From contig JAEWHP010000030.1 in NCBI GenBank assembly GCA_023387735.1, positions 15,196 through 79,195 of the forward strand: a stretch of DNA of 64,000 nt, given 5' to 3'. Positions within the stretch are counted from its first letter, which is position 1; each line of letters opens with the position of its first letter. Of the stretch, positions 1 to 7,495 are shown piece by piece. A program made the translations under genes and the position numbers. The DNA comes from Pseudomonadota bacterium. Lineage in GTDB: Bacteria > Pseudomonadota > Alphaproteobacteria > Rhizobiales > Xanthobacteraceae. The notes beneath the pieces are model-generated. The model was given only the letters and a program-made list of their open reading frames with translations. It did no database searches and was not told the DNA's origin.

Positions 1-1827
1 ATCGAACGCTGCGAGCCGCATGGAAACGCCGGTTCTGATCGGCACGTCGAATTTGCTCGGGGCATCGAGCCGGCGCTTCACCTCGAGCGCCCAATAGCCG
101 GAGGCCCAGCGGGCCGCGCACCTGATGTCGGCACGGTCGCCTGAAAATTCCCCGTTGACGATGACGCCGGGGATCACCGTCCCGATCGGGATGCGCGCGT
201 CCGCCTCGGTGGAGTAGGGAACCGACTCCTGCTCGGTCATGTACCAGCGCGCGCCGTCGCTATCGCCGTGATCGGGATCGAGATCGACCGCGCCCATTGC
301 TGCCGTCGTCGTCTCGGCGACCTTGGGCAGGCGAAGCGGGGCGATCAGGCGGCTGCGGGTGGCACCGCCGGAGGTGTCGGCCTCGATGGTGAAATTGTCC
401 TTGTAGTTCGTCGTTCCCGGATCGGCCCCGAGACCACCCCGGTATGGAACGACGTTCGCCGCCTGCATCGGCGTCGGTTCCTGCGGCGGCCCGATATGGG
501 AATCATCCATCCAGCCGGTAGCGCCGCCGCTGGTGGCCTTCCATTGCCAGACATCGACATAGCCGCCGCCGGTGAAATGCAGCCCGCGGCCGCTCATGGT
601 CGCCGGCGCGTTCTCGACCGGCCGCGGCCCGGCGTGAAAGGTTCGGCCACCTGCGAGGGTGGCGTCCGACGTCGTCAACAGCACCGAAAACTTGTCTTCA
701 TTGTACTGATGCTCGTCGCCGATCCGATAGCCGGAGTGCAGCAGGTGCCATCCGTCGCCTTCCTTGACCAGCGGCAGGTGCTTCAGCGAGCGCGTCGAGT
801 CCTCCCAGGTGAAGAGGAAATACGCAAAGGTGCCGTCATGCACCGCGCGGACCGTGATCCGGGTTTCGCCCTTGCCGTCGAAATTCCCGCCTTCGCCGGT
901 CAGGAGCGAAAACGGCTTCACGCCGCGCCAGGCCCGGTCCGACGTGTCGCCGTCCAGGGTCGGCGCCGCGGCGGTGCTGATGCGCACAATCCGCAGCCGG
1001 TCCACCGCAAACTGATCGGTCGCCACGATGAATCCGGCGCCGGTGATCGCAGCTGCGGTCGCCACGACAAACGCATTGGCCTGCAGCGTCGGATTTCGCG
1101 AGCGCGCTGGGCCGGGCCCCGGGCGCCGCGCCGGATCCGTTTTGGAGGCGTGTTCCCGGCGCGCCTGCGGCTGAAGCGGGTGCGACGGCGCTTCCGGCAG
1201 CGCTTCGTCGATATCTTCGGACTGCGTCCCGCGCGCCGACTGCTCGGCCAGCATCCCGAGCAGTTCGATGGCATCGAGCCGCGGCGGCGGGGCCGGCAGC
1301 GGCGCGGGGCGGAAGATGCGAAGCAGCTGCGCGGCGCCGCCGCTCCTGTATTGAGTTAGAACATGAAGAACGACAAAGGCGAGGATCACCCAGGTCCCGA
1401 CCCAATGCAGCATCGCCACGTCGTAGCCGGAGTAGAAGCCGAAATAGAGCAGACCTCCGCTGACCAGCAGCATCGTCATCGTTACAAAGAAGATCCAGTA
1501 CATCAGCGCAATGAGCGCGCCGAGCCTGGTCTGCCCGCCGCGGAACAACCCGCTCAAGCGGACCTTGTCCAGTTTCACGCGGCGCGAGAGCCCGGAACGG
1601 ACCAGGTAGACGGCATAACCCACGGCTACCGCCACCAGAACGACGGCCGCCTGCATGTGCAGGGTCCATACGCTCGCCCGCGGCAACACCACATCCAGCA
1701 CGTTGATCCAGGTCCGATCGGGCGTTTCTGTTGCGATCCGCAACCCGCTGACGAGCGCAACGACGAACGCGGCGACGAACAACCAGTGTAGTATGATGGT
1801 GCCATAATCTGTCTTACGCTGCCTCAC
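1..1827 (-). CDS. Cytochrome b561 domain fused to ethylbenzene dehydrogenase-related haem-binding domain (3' end cut by window)
   Basis: The frame stays open from a GTG start at 1827 to base 1 (609 codons), so the C-terminus lies outside the window. An in-frame TAG at 1840-1842 limits the start. Residues 1-165 are a four-helix cytochrome b: His14, His57, His141 and His155 fall in hydrophobic helices and are the likely ligands of two haems b. A Pro/Arg-rich linker (about 175-245) leads to a further membrane helix (251-269). From about residue 284 the sequence matches the EB_dh fold (PF09459), opening with an AP-LDG-DTSDRAW stretch; in ethylbenzene/DMSO-dehydrogenase-type enzymes this domain binds one haem b. 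The inferred role is membrane electron transfer between the quinone pool and a periplasmic haem domain. The partner enzyme is not in this window. The domain calls are firm; the substrate is unknown. Confidence 0.75.
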   Translation of the reverse strand, partial: MRQRKTDYGTIILHWLFVAAFVVALVSGLRIATETPDRTWINVLDVVLPRASVWTLHMQAAVVLVAVAVGYAVYLVRSGLSRRVKLDKVRLSGLFRGGQTRLGALIALMYWIFFVTMTMLLVSGGLLYFGFYSGYDVAMLHWVGTWVILAFVVLHVLTQYRSGGAAQLLRIFRPAPLPAPPPRLDAIELLGMLAEQSARGTQSEDIDEALPEAPSHPLQPQARREHASKTDPARRPGPGPARSRNPTLQANAFVVATAAAITGAGFIVATDQFAVDRLRIVRISTAAAPTLDGDTSDRAWRGVKPFSLLTGEGGNFDGKGETRITVRAVHDGTFAYFLFTWEDSTRSLKHLPLVKEGDGWHLLHSGYRIGDEHQYNEDKFSVLLTTSDATLAGGRTFHAGPRPVENAPATMSGRGLHFTGGGYVDVWQWKATSGGATGWMDDSHIGPPQEPTPMQAANVVPYRGGLGADPGTTNYKDNFTIEADTSGGATRSRLIAPLRLPKVAETTTAAMGAVDLDPDHGDSDGARWYMTEQESVPYSTEADARIPIGTVIPGVIVNGEFSGDRADIRCAARWASGYWALEVKRRLDAPSKFDVPIRTGVSMRLAAFD

Positions 1828-1920
1828 GCATACGCCCCGCTACTTCCTCTTTCCGGGGCAGCAACCAGCGGCCGGTCTTGCTGCCGAACAAATCTTGTCT
1901 CCAACACCATCGTCGAGCCA

Positions 1921-1961
1921 ACTCCCGGCGTGCCCGCGAACCATGCGGGAACGCCGGGAGT
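1921..1961. terminator. Long GC-rich hairpin between two minus-strand genes
   Basis: ACTCCCGGCGT and CCCGC on the left arm pair with GCGGG and ACGCCGGGAGT on the right, giving about 16 pairs with one mismatch around a short loop. It lies 12 bases past the stop codon of the 1974-3035 gene, so it probably ends that transcript. There is no long U tract, so intrinsic termination is likely but not certain. Confidence 0.55.
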
Positions 1962-1973
1962 CGTGCCGCGCCG

Positions 1974-3035
1974 CTATTCCCAGATGACGTGAAGATGGTT
2001 CACCGGTTCGGGCGTGCCCGAATGGCCGTGATCGGCAGCGATCGTGGCCGCCTCGCCGGCCCCGATCGTGGCCGGGACGTCGTTGATCGCCATGGCGGCA
2101 GTCTGTGGCAGGGTGTGGACGTCGCTGTTGCTGGTCTGCGATCCCTGCGGATTCGACTGAAGTAGCGCAGCCAGGCTGGCCAGATCGATATCGCCGGTCA
2201 CGATATCGGTGATGTCGACACTGTCGCCCTGTGCCGTACCAGGGGGGGCGCCCCCCTCGTTGAGCTGGGCGAGCTCAAGCTGGATCTGCTGCACGATCTC
2301 TTCGGCGTCGTCGACGGTCAACCCGCTGAACACTTCAGGGTTCGCGGCTATCAGCGCTTCCATCTCCGCGATCGCCGCATCGAGGTCCTCGGTGGCCTGC
2401 GCCGTATCAGTGGCATCGCCGGTCTCTGCGGTCTCTGCAGGCGTGGTGGTTTCCGTCGGCGTTTCTGCGGGATCGGCAGGCTTCACCTCTGGTTCGACCG
2501 GCTCGGTTGGCCCGTTCTGCGGCGCCGGATTCGCCAGCGCCGGATCGGTGTTGACGGCATTGATGATGCTGAGCTGGCTGGCGCGGAGCGCCTGCTCCAT
2601 GCCGGGCACGCTGGTGCCGCTTGCCGCGGCGTTTGCCGACGAGATGGCGGCGTTGATATCAGACAGGATCGCCTGAACGTGACCGAGCGTCGCGCCGGAA
2701 TATTGCCCCGCACTGACCTCGGCGAGCAGACCGTTCTTCAGGGCGACGAGATCGTTGGTCTGGGACGCGGCGCTGCCAAATGCTGGCTGGCTTGCTTCGA
2801 CACCGTTCTGCCCGAGTCCGATCACAGGCGAGCGCATTGCATCGTTTAAGATCGTGCCGGGATCGAGCAGGCTGGGAGCGGTCGAGGAACCGCGCGCGTG
2901 ATTGGTCGGCTGCGTTTCGTCGAAGACCGTGATGGCTGGCGGCGATACCGGAGCGATCGACGAATTCGTGGCCTCATCCGCCGGCGCGTCGCGATCGGCT
3001 TCTCGAACATATTCTCTGTCAGCGGAGCCCGCCAT
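1974..3035 (-). CDS. Cysteine-free acidic protein of unknown function; candidate type I secretion cargo
   Basis: The protein has 353 residues, no cysteine, no signal peptide and no membrane segment. It is rich in Ala, Thr, Glu, Asp and Pro. An N-terminal disordered stretch (1-75) is followed by a likely helical region (about 90-160), a Pro/Glu/Thr-rich linker (about 170-210) and an acidic C-terminal part ending in a hydrophobic tail, NHLHVIWE. A purine-rich RBS precedes the ATG. The gene is divergent from the type I secretion ABC and HlyD genes at 3512-7392. Cys-free, leaderless and acidic proteins next to such genes are often their substrates, with an uncleaved C-terminal signal. No RTX nonapeptide repeats are visible, so it is not a classical RTX protein. 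The assignment as cargo is inference from position and composition. Confidence 0.6.
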   Translation of the reverse strand: MAGSADREYVREADRDAPADEATNSSIAPVSPPAITVFDETQPTNHARGSSTAPSLLDPGTILNDAMRSPVIGLGQNGVEASQPAFGSAASQTNDLVALKNGLLAEVSAGQYSGATLGHVQAILSDINAAISSANAAASGTSVPGMEQALRASQLSIINAVNTDPALANPAPQNGPTEPVEPEVKPADPAETPTETTTPAETAETGDATDTAQATEDLDAAIAEMEALIAANPEVFSGLTVDDAEEIVQQIQLELAQLNEGGAPPGTAQGDSVDITDIVTGDIDLASLAALLQSNPQGSQTSNSDVHTLPQTAAMAINDVPATIGAGEAATIAADHGHSGTPEPVNHLHVIWE

Positions 3036-3511
3036 ATTTCATCCCCTGCTATTCGCCCAAGTTCATGATGCGTAGGCACAATCGTCCGCCAGGGAGCAGG
3101 ATGTTGCGCTTGCTCAAGGATCGTTTAGCTTCGTGGCGTCAATCGGCCCACACAGCGACGATTGGGTGCGCAAGCAAGGTCATAGACGGACGAATCCGTG
3201 ACGCCAGCACATGCTCTGGAACTGGCAACGACGCGGTATCGAGCAAGAAAACTCAAGCCATTGACGTCGCTTGAGCCGGAACTGCGGCGAACGCCTCGTC
3301 GTGCCCGAATGTCATCCGGCGACGCCTGATAGGCATTCGTGCATGAAAGAGCGCGTTGCAACCGTTCTACCCAAGCGTGAGTTCGAATGATCTGCTTTCG
3401 TCGCATTCTTGCCGAATCCTTCGTCGCATTCTCGCCGAAAAATGGTCTGCATCACCCTTCAAGGAGACTTGCAAGAAGACTTTGGCGTCGAGCGAGTGGA
3501 AGGGCTGTTCA
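3036..3511. other. Divergent intergenic region of about 475 bp
   Basis: This stretch separates the candidate cargo gene from the secretion genes and should hold both promoters. Short open frames on both strands have no RBS or codon support. The only clear structure is a tandem 23-base repeat near the right end. No promoter hexamers can be assigned with confidence. Confidence 0.5.
3397..3442 (+). repeat. Two tandem copies of a 23-base unit
   Basis: The unit begins TTCGTCGCATTCT and continues GCCGAA. Copies occupy 3397-3419 and 3420-3442 with a few differences. They lie about 70 bases upstream of the secretion ABC start and could be a regulator site or simple slippage. Confidence 0.5.
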
Positions 3512-5332
3512 ATGAGTATCGCTCAGGGACGGGCGCAGGCTGCGTCTTCCCGCGTCATTTCCGGACTGTTCTCCTCATTGGCTGCTGATGATCCCGTTAC
3601 GCTTGCGTTGCGCGACAGTGCGCGGCGCATGATTGGCGTTGCGGTGTTCAGCGGCGTGATCAACATCCTGATGCTGTCCGGCTCGATCTACATGCTGCAG
3701 GTCTACGACCGCGTGATTCCGAGCCGCAACCTCGCGACGCTGCTCGGGCTGTCGTTGATGGTGCTGGTCGCCTATGTCGTGCAGGGATATTTCGATGCGA
3801 TGCGGGCGCGGATGCTGTCGCGGATCGCCACGCTGTTCGACGGCGCGCTGCAGGGGTCGATTCATTCGGCGCTTGCCACCCTGCCGCTGCGCGGGGTGAA
3901 GGCGGTGCTGATGCAGCAGCCGCTGCGCGATCTCGATCAGGTGCGCACCTTCATGTCGGGCATGGGGCCGACGGCGTTCCTCGACATGCCCTGGATTCCG
4001 CTGTTCCTGATCGGGCTGTTTCTGTTCCACCCTTTGATCGGCTTCGTGGCGCTGCTCGGCACCGCGGCGATCATCGCCATGACGATGCTGACCGAACGGA
4101 TCTCGCGCGGTGCTGCCAAGTCGGCGATGGACTTGAACGCGCAGCGGCAGGTGCTGGCCGACGCCACGCAGCGCAATGCGGAAATCGTTCGGGCGCTCGG
4201 CATGACCGATCGGCTGGGGGCCCGCTGGGCGCAGGCCAACGAGCGCTACCTGCAGGAGAACATCCGCTCGGCCGACATCTACGCCAATCTCGGTGCCGCC
4301 GCGAAGGTGCTGCGCTACATTCTGCAATCGGGAATGCTGGGCATCGGCGCCTATCTGGTCGTGGTCGACAAGGCGTCCGGCGGCATCATGATCGCGTCAT
4401 CCATCCTGATGGGGCGCGCGTTGGCGCCGGTCGAAATCGCACTCGGCAGCTGGAAGCAACTGGTCGCCGCGCGGCAGGGTCTTGCGCGTCTGCGCGATAT
4501 CTGCAAGGCGACCGCGCCACCTGCGGCGCCGCCGGTGATGCTGCCGCGTCCCTTTCGCGAATTGTCGGTGCAGAATCTCGCGGTGGCTGCGCCCGGCTTC
4601 GACATGCCGATCGTGTCCGGTGTCTCGTTCTCGCTCAAGGCCGGCGCGGGGCTGGCGCTGCTCGGCGCCAGCGCGTCAGGCAAGACCTCGCTCTCCAAGG
4701 CACTGGTCGGAATCTGGCCGGCGCGTCGCGGCTCGGTGCGGCTCGACGGCGCCGCGCTCGATCAGTGGCGCAACGAGGATCTCGGTCGCCACATCGGCTA
4801 TCTTCCGCAGGACGTCGGCCTGTTCGACGGCACCGTAGCCGAGAACATCTGCCGTTTCGACGAGAACGCAACCTCCGACGCCATTCTCAAGGCGGCGCAG
4901 ATCGCCGGCGTCCATGACATCATCCTGCGTCTGCCGGAGGGCTACGCGACGCGCCTCGGCGCCGGCGGCATTTCGCTGTCAGCCGGGCAGAAGCAGCGGG
5001 TCGGGCTGGCGCGGGCGGTGTACGGCGATCCGTTCCTGCTCGTGCTCGATGAACCTAACGCCAATCTGGATGCGGACGGCGAGAACGCCCTGACCCGCGC
5101 CATCGGGATCATGCGTCAGAACAAGTCCATCGTCATCGTCATCTCGCACCGTCCGAGCGCGCTCTCCGCGCTCGACATGACGATGGTGCTCTACGATGGC
5201 AAGTTGATCGCGTTCGGCCCGAGCGCGGAAGTGTTTGCACGCGTCAAGGCGGCAAACGGCAAGAAGGAGCCGGCGCCGCCGCAGGCAAAAGCAGAGCCGC
5301 GGCCAGCGCTGGCCGAGAGTGTTCCGTCATGA
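3512..5332 (+). CDS. Type I secretion system permease/ATPase (PrsD/HlyB family)
   Basis: A 607-residue half-transporter with an N-terminal six-helix ABC exporter domain (about 30-330) and a C-terminal nucleotide-binding domain. Walker A GASASGKTS is near residue 388, signature LSAGQKQR near 489 and Walker B LLVLDEPNANLD near 509. There is no N-terminal C39 peptidase or C39-like domain, which fits the PrsD/AprD branch. The start at 3512 is chosen because GGAAGGG lies about eight bases upstream and homology begins here; an ATG at 3356 would add 52 unrelated residues. It forms the inner-membrane part of a three-protein channel with the HlyD adaptor that overlaps its 3' end. The outer-membrane TolC partner is not encoded nearby. 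The likely cargo gene is divergent, at 1974-3035. Confidence 0.88.
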   Translation: MSIAQGRAQAASSRVISGLFSSLAADDPVTLALRDSARRMIGVAVFSGVINILMLSGSIYMLQVYDRVIPSRNLATLLGLSLMVLVAYVVQGYFDAMRARMLSRIATLFDGALQGSIHSALATLPLRGVKAVLMQQPLRDLDQVRTFMSGMGPTAFLDMPWIPLFLIGLFLFHPLIGFVALLGTAAIIAMTMLTERISRGAAKSAMDLNAQRQVLADATQRNAEIVRALGMTDRLGARWAQANERYLQENIRSADIYANLGAAAKVLRYILQSGMLGIGAYLVVVDKASGGIMIASSILMGRALAPVEIALGSWKQLVAARQGLARLRDICKATAPPAAPPVMLPRPFRELSVQNLAVAAPGFDMPIVSGVSFSLKAGAGLALLGASASGKTSLSKALVGIWPARRGSVRLDGAALDQWRNEDLGRHIGYLPQDVGLFDGTVAENICRFDENATSDAILKAAQIAGVHDIILRLPEGYATRLGAGGISLSAGQKQRVGLARAVYGDPFLLVLDEPNANLDADGENALTRAIGIMRQNKSIVIVISHRPSALSALDMTMVLYDGKLIAFGPSAEVFARVKAANGKKEPAPPQAKAEPRPALAESVPS

Positions 5333-7392
5333 AGATGATCGACCCGACGTATGCCGACGAACGATCTGCGCGGCTTCGTATCAACGAGCCGGATGGCGAC
5401 GCTTCCGGGCCGCAGGGCGAGGCGCTGATCCTCGAACTGCAGCGGCTGCGCCAGGCTTTCGACCAGGAGAACCGGCCCGAACCGGACCGGTCGCAGCCGC
5501 GACGCGCACCGCCTGACAGCCAGCGTGCGCAGGGTCGGCGTCCCCCGCGCCAACAGGCGCGGCCGAAACGCTCCAAAAAGAAAGGCAAGATGGGGCGGGT
5601 GCTCGACGCCTGGCTCGGGCCGTTGGGTTTCCAGAGCAATGCCCCTGATGGCGATGCACCGGCGCCGCGCGGCAGCCAGGCCGTGCGCGAACCGGAGTTC
5701 ATCAGCCCGCAGCGCGCGCGGGGGCCGATCATCGCGCCCGACGATCCGTCGTTGATCAACATCCCAAGGCCTGCAGCCACAAGGCCTTCAACGAGACCTT
5801 CAACCGGAACCACACCCAGGCCCTCGCCGGGCCCGGCAGCGAAGCCCGGGTTCAGGCCCACGGAAAAACACGCATCGCGGCCGGCGCTGGAGATCGAACC
5901 CACGCTGGAGATGCGGGATCCGCTCCGGATCGAGGCACCGCGCCTCGCGCCATCGATTCCGGCCAGCGCCGTCGTGTCCGGACGCGCCCAGGGGCGTATG
6001 GTCGACATCGCCCGCCAGGGCGTCAACAAGAGCGTTGCGTTTCTCGTCAATCGCGACGGCTCGCCCGATGCTGCCGGTGCGCCTGGCGACAGCATCGTGC
6101 AGCGGGCGGGGCGTGCCTATGAGCACGAGTTGCGCACCGGGCTTCGGGCGCTCCTGATCGTCGGCGGGCTCGCGTTCGGCTTGATGGTGCTGCTGCCGCT
6201 CTCGGGCGCCGTGGTCGTGCCGGGCAACCTGGTGGTCCAGTCCAACGTCAAGGCCATCCAGCATCCGACCGGCGGGGTGGTGTCGCAGATTCCGGTCCGC
6301 AACGGCATGCGCGTCACTGCGGGCGATCTGCTGCTTCGGCTCGACTCGACGCAGGCGCAGGCCAACCAGCAGGTGGTGAGCAAGCAACTCGACGAAGTGC
6401 GCGCGAAGATCTCGCGGCTTTCTGCCGAGCGCGACGGTTTGCCCCGGCCGGCGATACCGGCCGAAATGTCGGCGCGCCTGGAAGACGCCAACGTCAAGAA
6501 CCTGCTGGCATCGGAGGCTTCGCTGTTCCGGGCGCGGGTGACTGCACGCGAGAGCCAGAAGGAACTGCTGCAGAGCAAGGTCTCTCAGCTCAACCAGGAG
6601 ATCGAGGGCCTCGAATCCCAGGTTGCCGCCAAGGCCAAGCAGCTCGAGCTGATTACGGGTGAACTGACCGGCGTGCAGGAACTGTTCGACAAGCGCCTCG
6701 TGCCGCTGGCACGGCTCACGACCCTTCAGCGCGAGAGCGCCAGAATCGAAGGCGAGCGCGGCCAGCTGATTTCCACGATTGCCGAGACCAAGGCCAAGAT
6801 CGGCGAAGCGCAGCTTCAGATCGTGCGACTCGATCAGGATGTGCGGACGGAGGTCGTCAAGGAACTCGGCGAGGCGCAGGGCAAGGAAGCCGAATTGACC
6901 GAACGCGGCGTCGCCGCGCGCGACGTGCTCGACCGCATCGAGATGCGTGCGCCGACGTCGGGCGTGATCCATCAGCTCGCCGCCCACACCATCGGGGGCG
7001 TGATTCGCGCCGGCGATACCATCATGGAGGTGGTGCCTGACTCCGATGACCTGCAGATCGAGGCACGGCTGCAGCCGAACGATATCGATCAGGTGCGCAA
7101 GGGTCAGCAGGCCTACGTCCGCTTCTCGGCCTTCAACCAGCGGGTGACGCCGCAGTTGATCGGCGAAGTGTCGTATGTCTCGCCCGACACCACCCGCGAT
7201 ACGCAGACCAACATGTCCTATTTCACGGTCCGGATCATGCTGCCGGAGGAGGAACGCCGCCGGCTGGCCGGATTGCAGCTCAGTTCCGGCATGCCGGCCG
7301 AAGTGTTCATGCAGACCGGCAGCCGGACCATGCTCAGTTACCTGTTCAAGCCCATCATGGACCAGTTCGAACGCGCGTTCGTCGAGCGGTAG
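5329..7392 (+). CDS. HlyD-family type I secretion adaptor with a long cytoplasmic N-terminal extension
   Basis: The start codon overlaps the ABC gene stop (ATGA), so the two are translationally coupled. The protein has 687 residues against about 440 usual for HlyD/PrsE. Residues 1-270 are a Pro/Arg/Ala-rich, probably disordered region with a basic patch near 80-90. One membrane helix (272-296) follows. The rest is the typical periplasmic adaptor: lipoyl half-motif near 305-350, a long coiled-coil hairpin (about 350-520), the second lipoyl half and a beta-barrel domain to the end. The family bridges the inner-membrane ABC protein and a TolC-like channel. The extension faces the cytoplasm, where it could recruit cargo or the ATPase; that is inference. 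The family call is firm. Confidence 0.85.
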   Translation: MKMIDPTYADERSARLRINEPDGDASGPQGEALILELQRLRQAFDQENRPEPDRSQPRRAPPDSQRAQGRRPPRQQARPKRSKKKGKMGRVLDAWLGPLGFQSNAPDGDAPAPRGSQAVREPEFISPQRARGPIIAPDDPSLINIPRPAATRPSTRPSTGTTPRPSPGPAAKPGFRPTEKHASRPALEIEPTLEMRDPLRIEAPRLAPSIPASAVVSGRAQGRMVDIARQGVNKSVAFLVNRDGSPDAAGAPGDSIVQRAGRAYEHELRTGLRALLIVGGLAFGLMVLLPLSGAVVVPGNLVVQSNVKAIQHPTGGVVSQIPVRNGMRVTAGDLLLRLDSTQAQANQQVVSKQLDEVRAKISRLSAERDGLPRPAIPAEMSARLEDANVKNLLASEASLFRARVTARESQKELLQSKVSQLNQEIEGLESQVAAKAKQLELITGELTGVQELFDKRLVPLARLTTLQRESARIEGERGQLISTIAETKAKIGEAQLQIVRLDQDVRTEVVKELGEAQGKEAELTERGVAARDVLDRIEMRAPTSGVIHQLAAHTIGGVIRAGDTIMEVVPDSDDLQIEARLQPNDIDQVRKGQQAYVRFSAFNQRVTPQLIGEVSYVSPDTTRDTQTNMSYFTVRIMLPEEERRRLAGLQLSSGMPAEVFMQTGSRTMLSYLFKPIMDQFERAFVER

Positions 7393-7429
7393 AGGGGGAG
7401 GGCAGCGGCGCTCCAGGGTTCCCGGCAAT

Positions 7430-7457
7430 CTTGCCACTCCTGATGGTATGGCTATAT
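7430..7457 (+). promoter_or_regulatory. Housekeeping-type promoter upstream of htpG
   Basis: CTTGCC (7430-7435), a 16-base spacer and CTATAT (7452-7457) match the alphaproteobacterial sigma-70 pattern CTTGAC/CTATAT. Transcription would begin near 7464, about 30 bases before the htpG ATG. No sigma-32 type sequence was recognised. Confidence 0.5.
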
Positions 7458-7495
7458 CAGGGCTTTCCACCCGCATGCTTTGCAGTGAGCCCGAT

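Noticed and set aside
268..1359. 363-codon plus-strand frame at the window start
   Set aside because: Opposite the cytochrome b561/EB_dh gene, whose helices, His ligands and domain order are convincing.
3356..3511. Upstream ATG of the secretion ABC gene
   Set aside because: The added 52 residues run through the tandem 23-base repeat and do not look like an exporter N-terminus; a good RBS precedes 3512.
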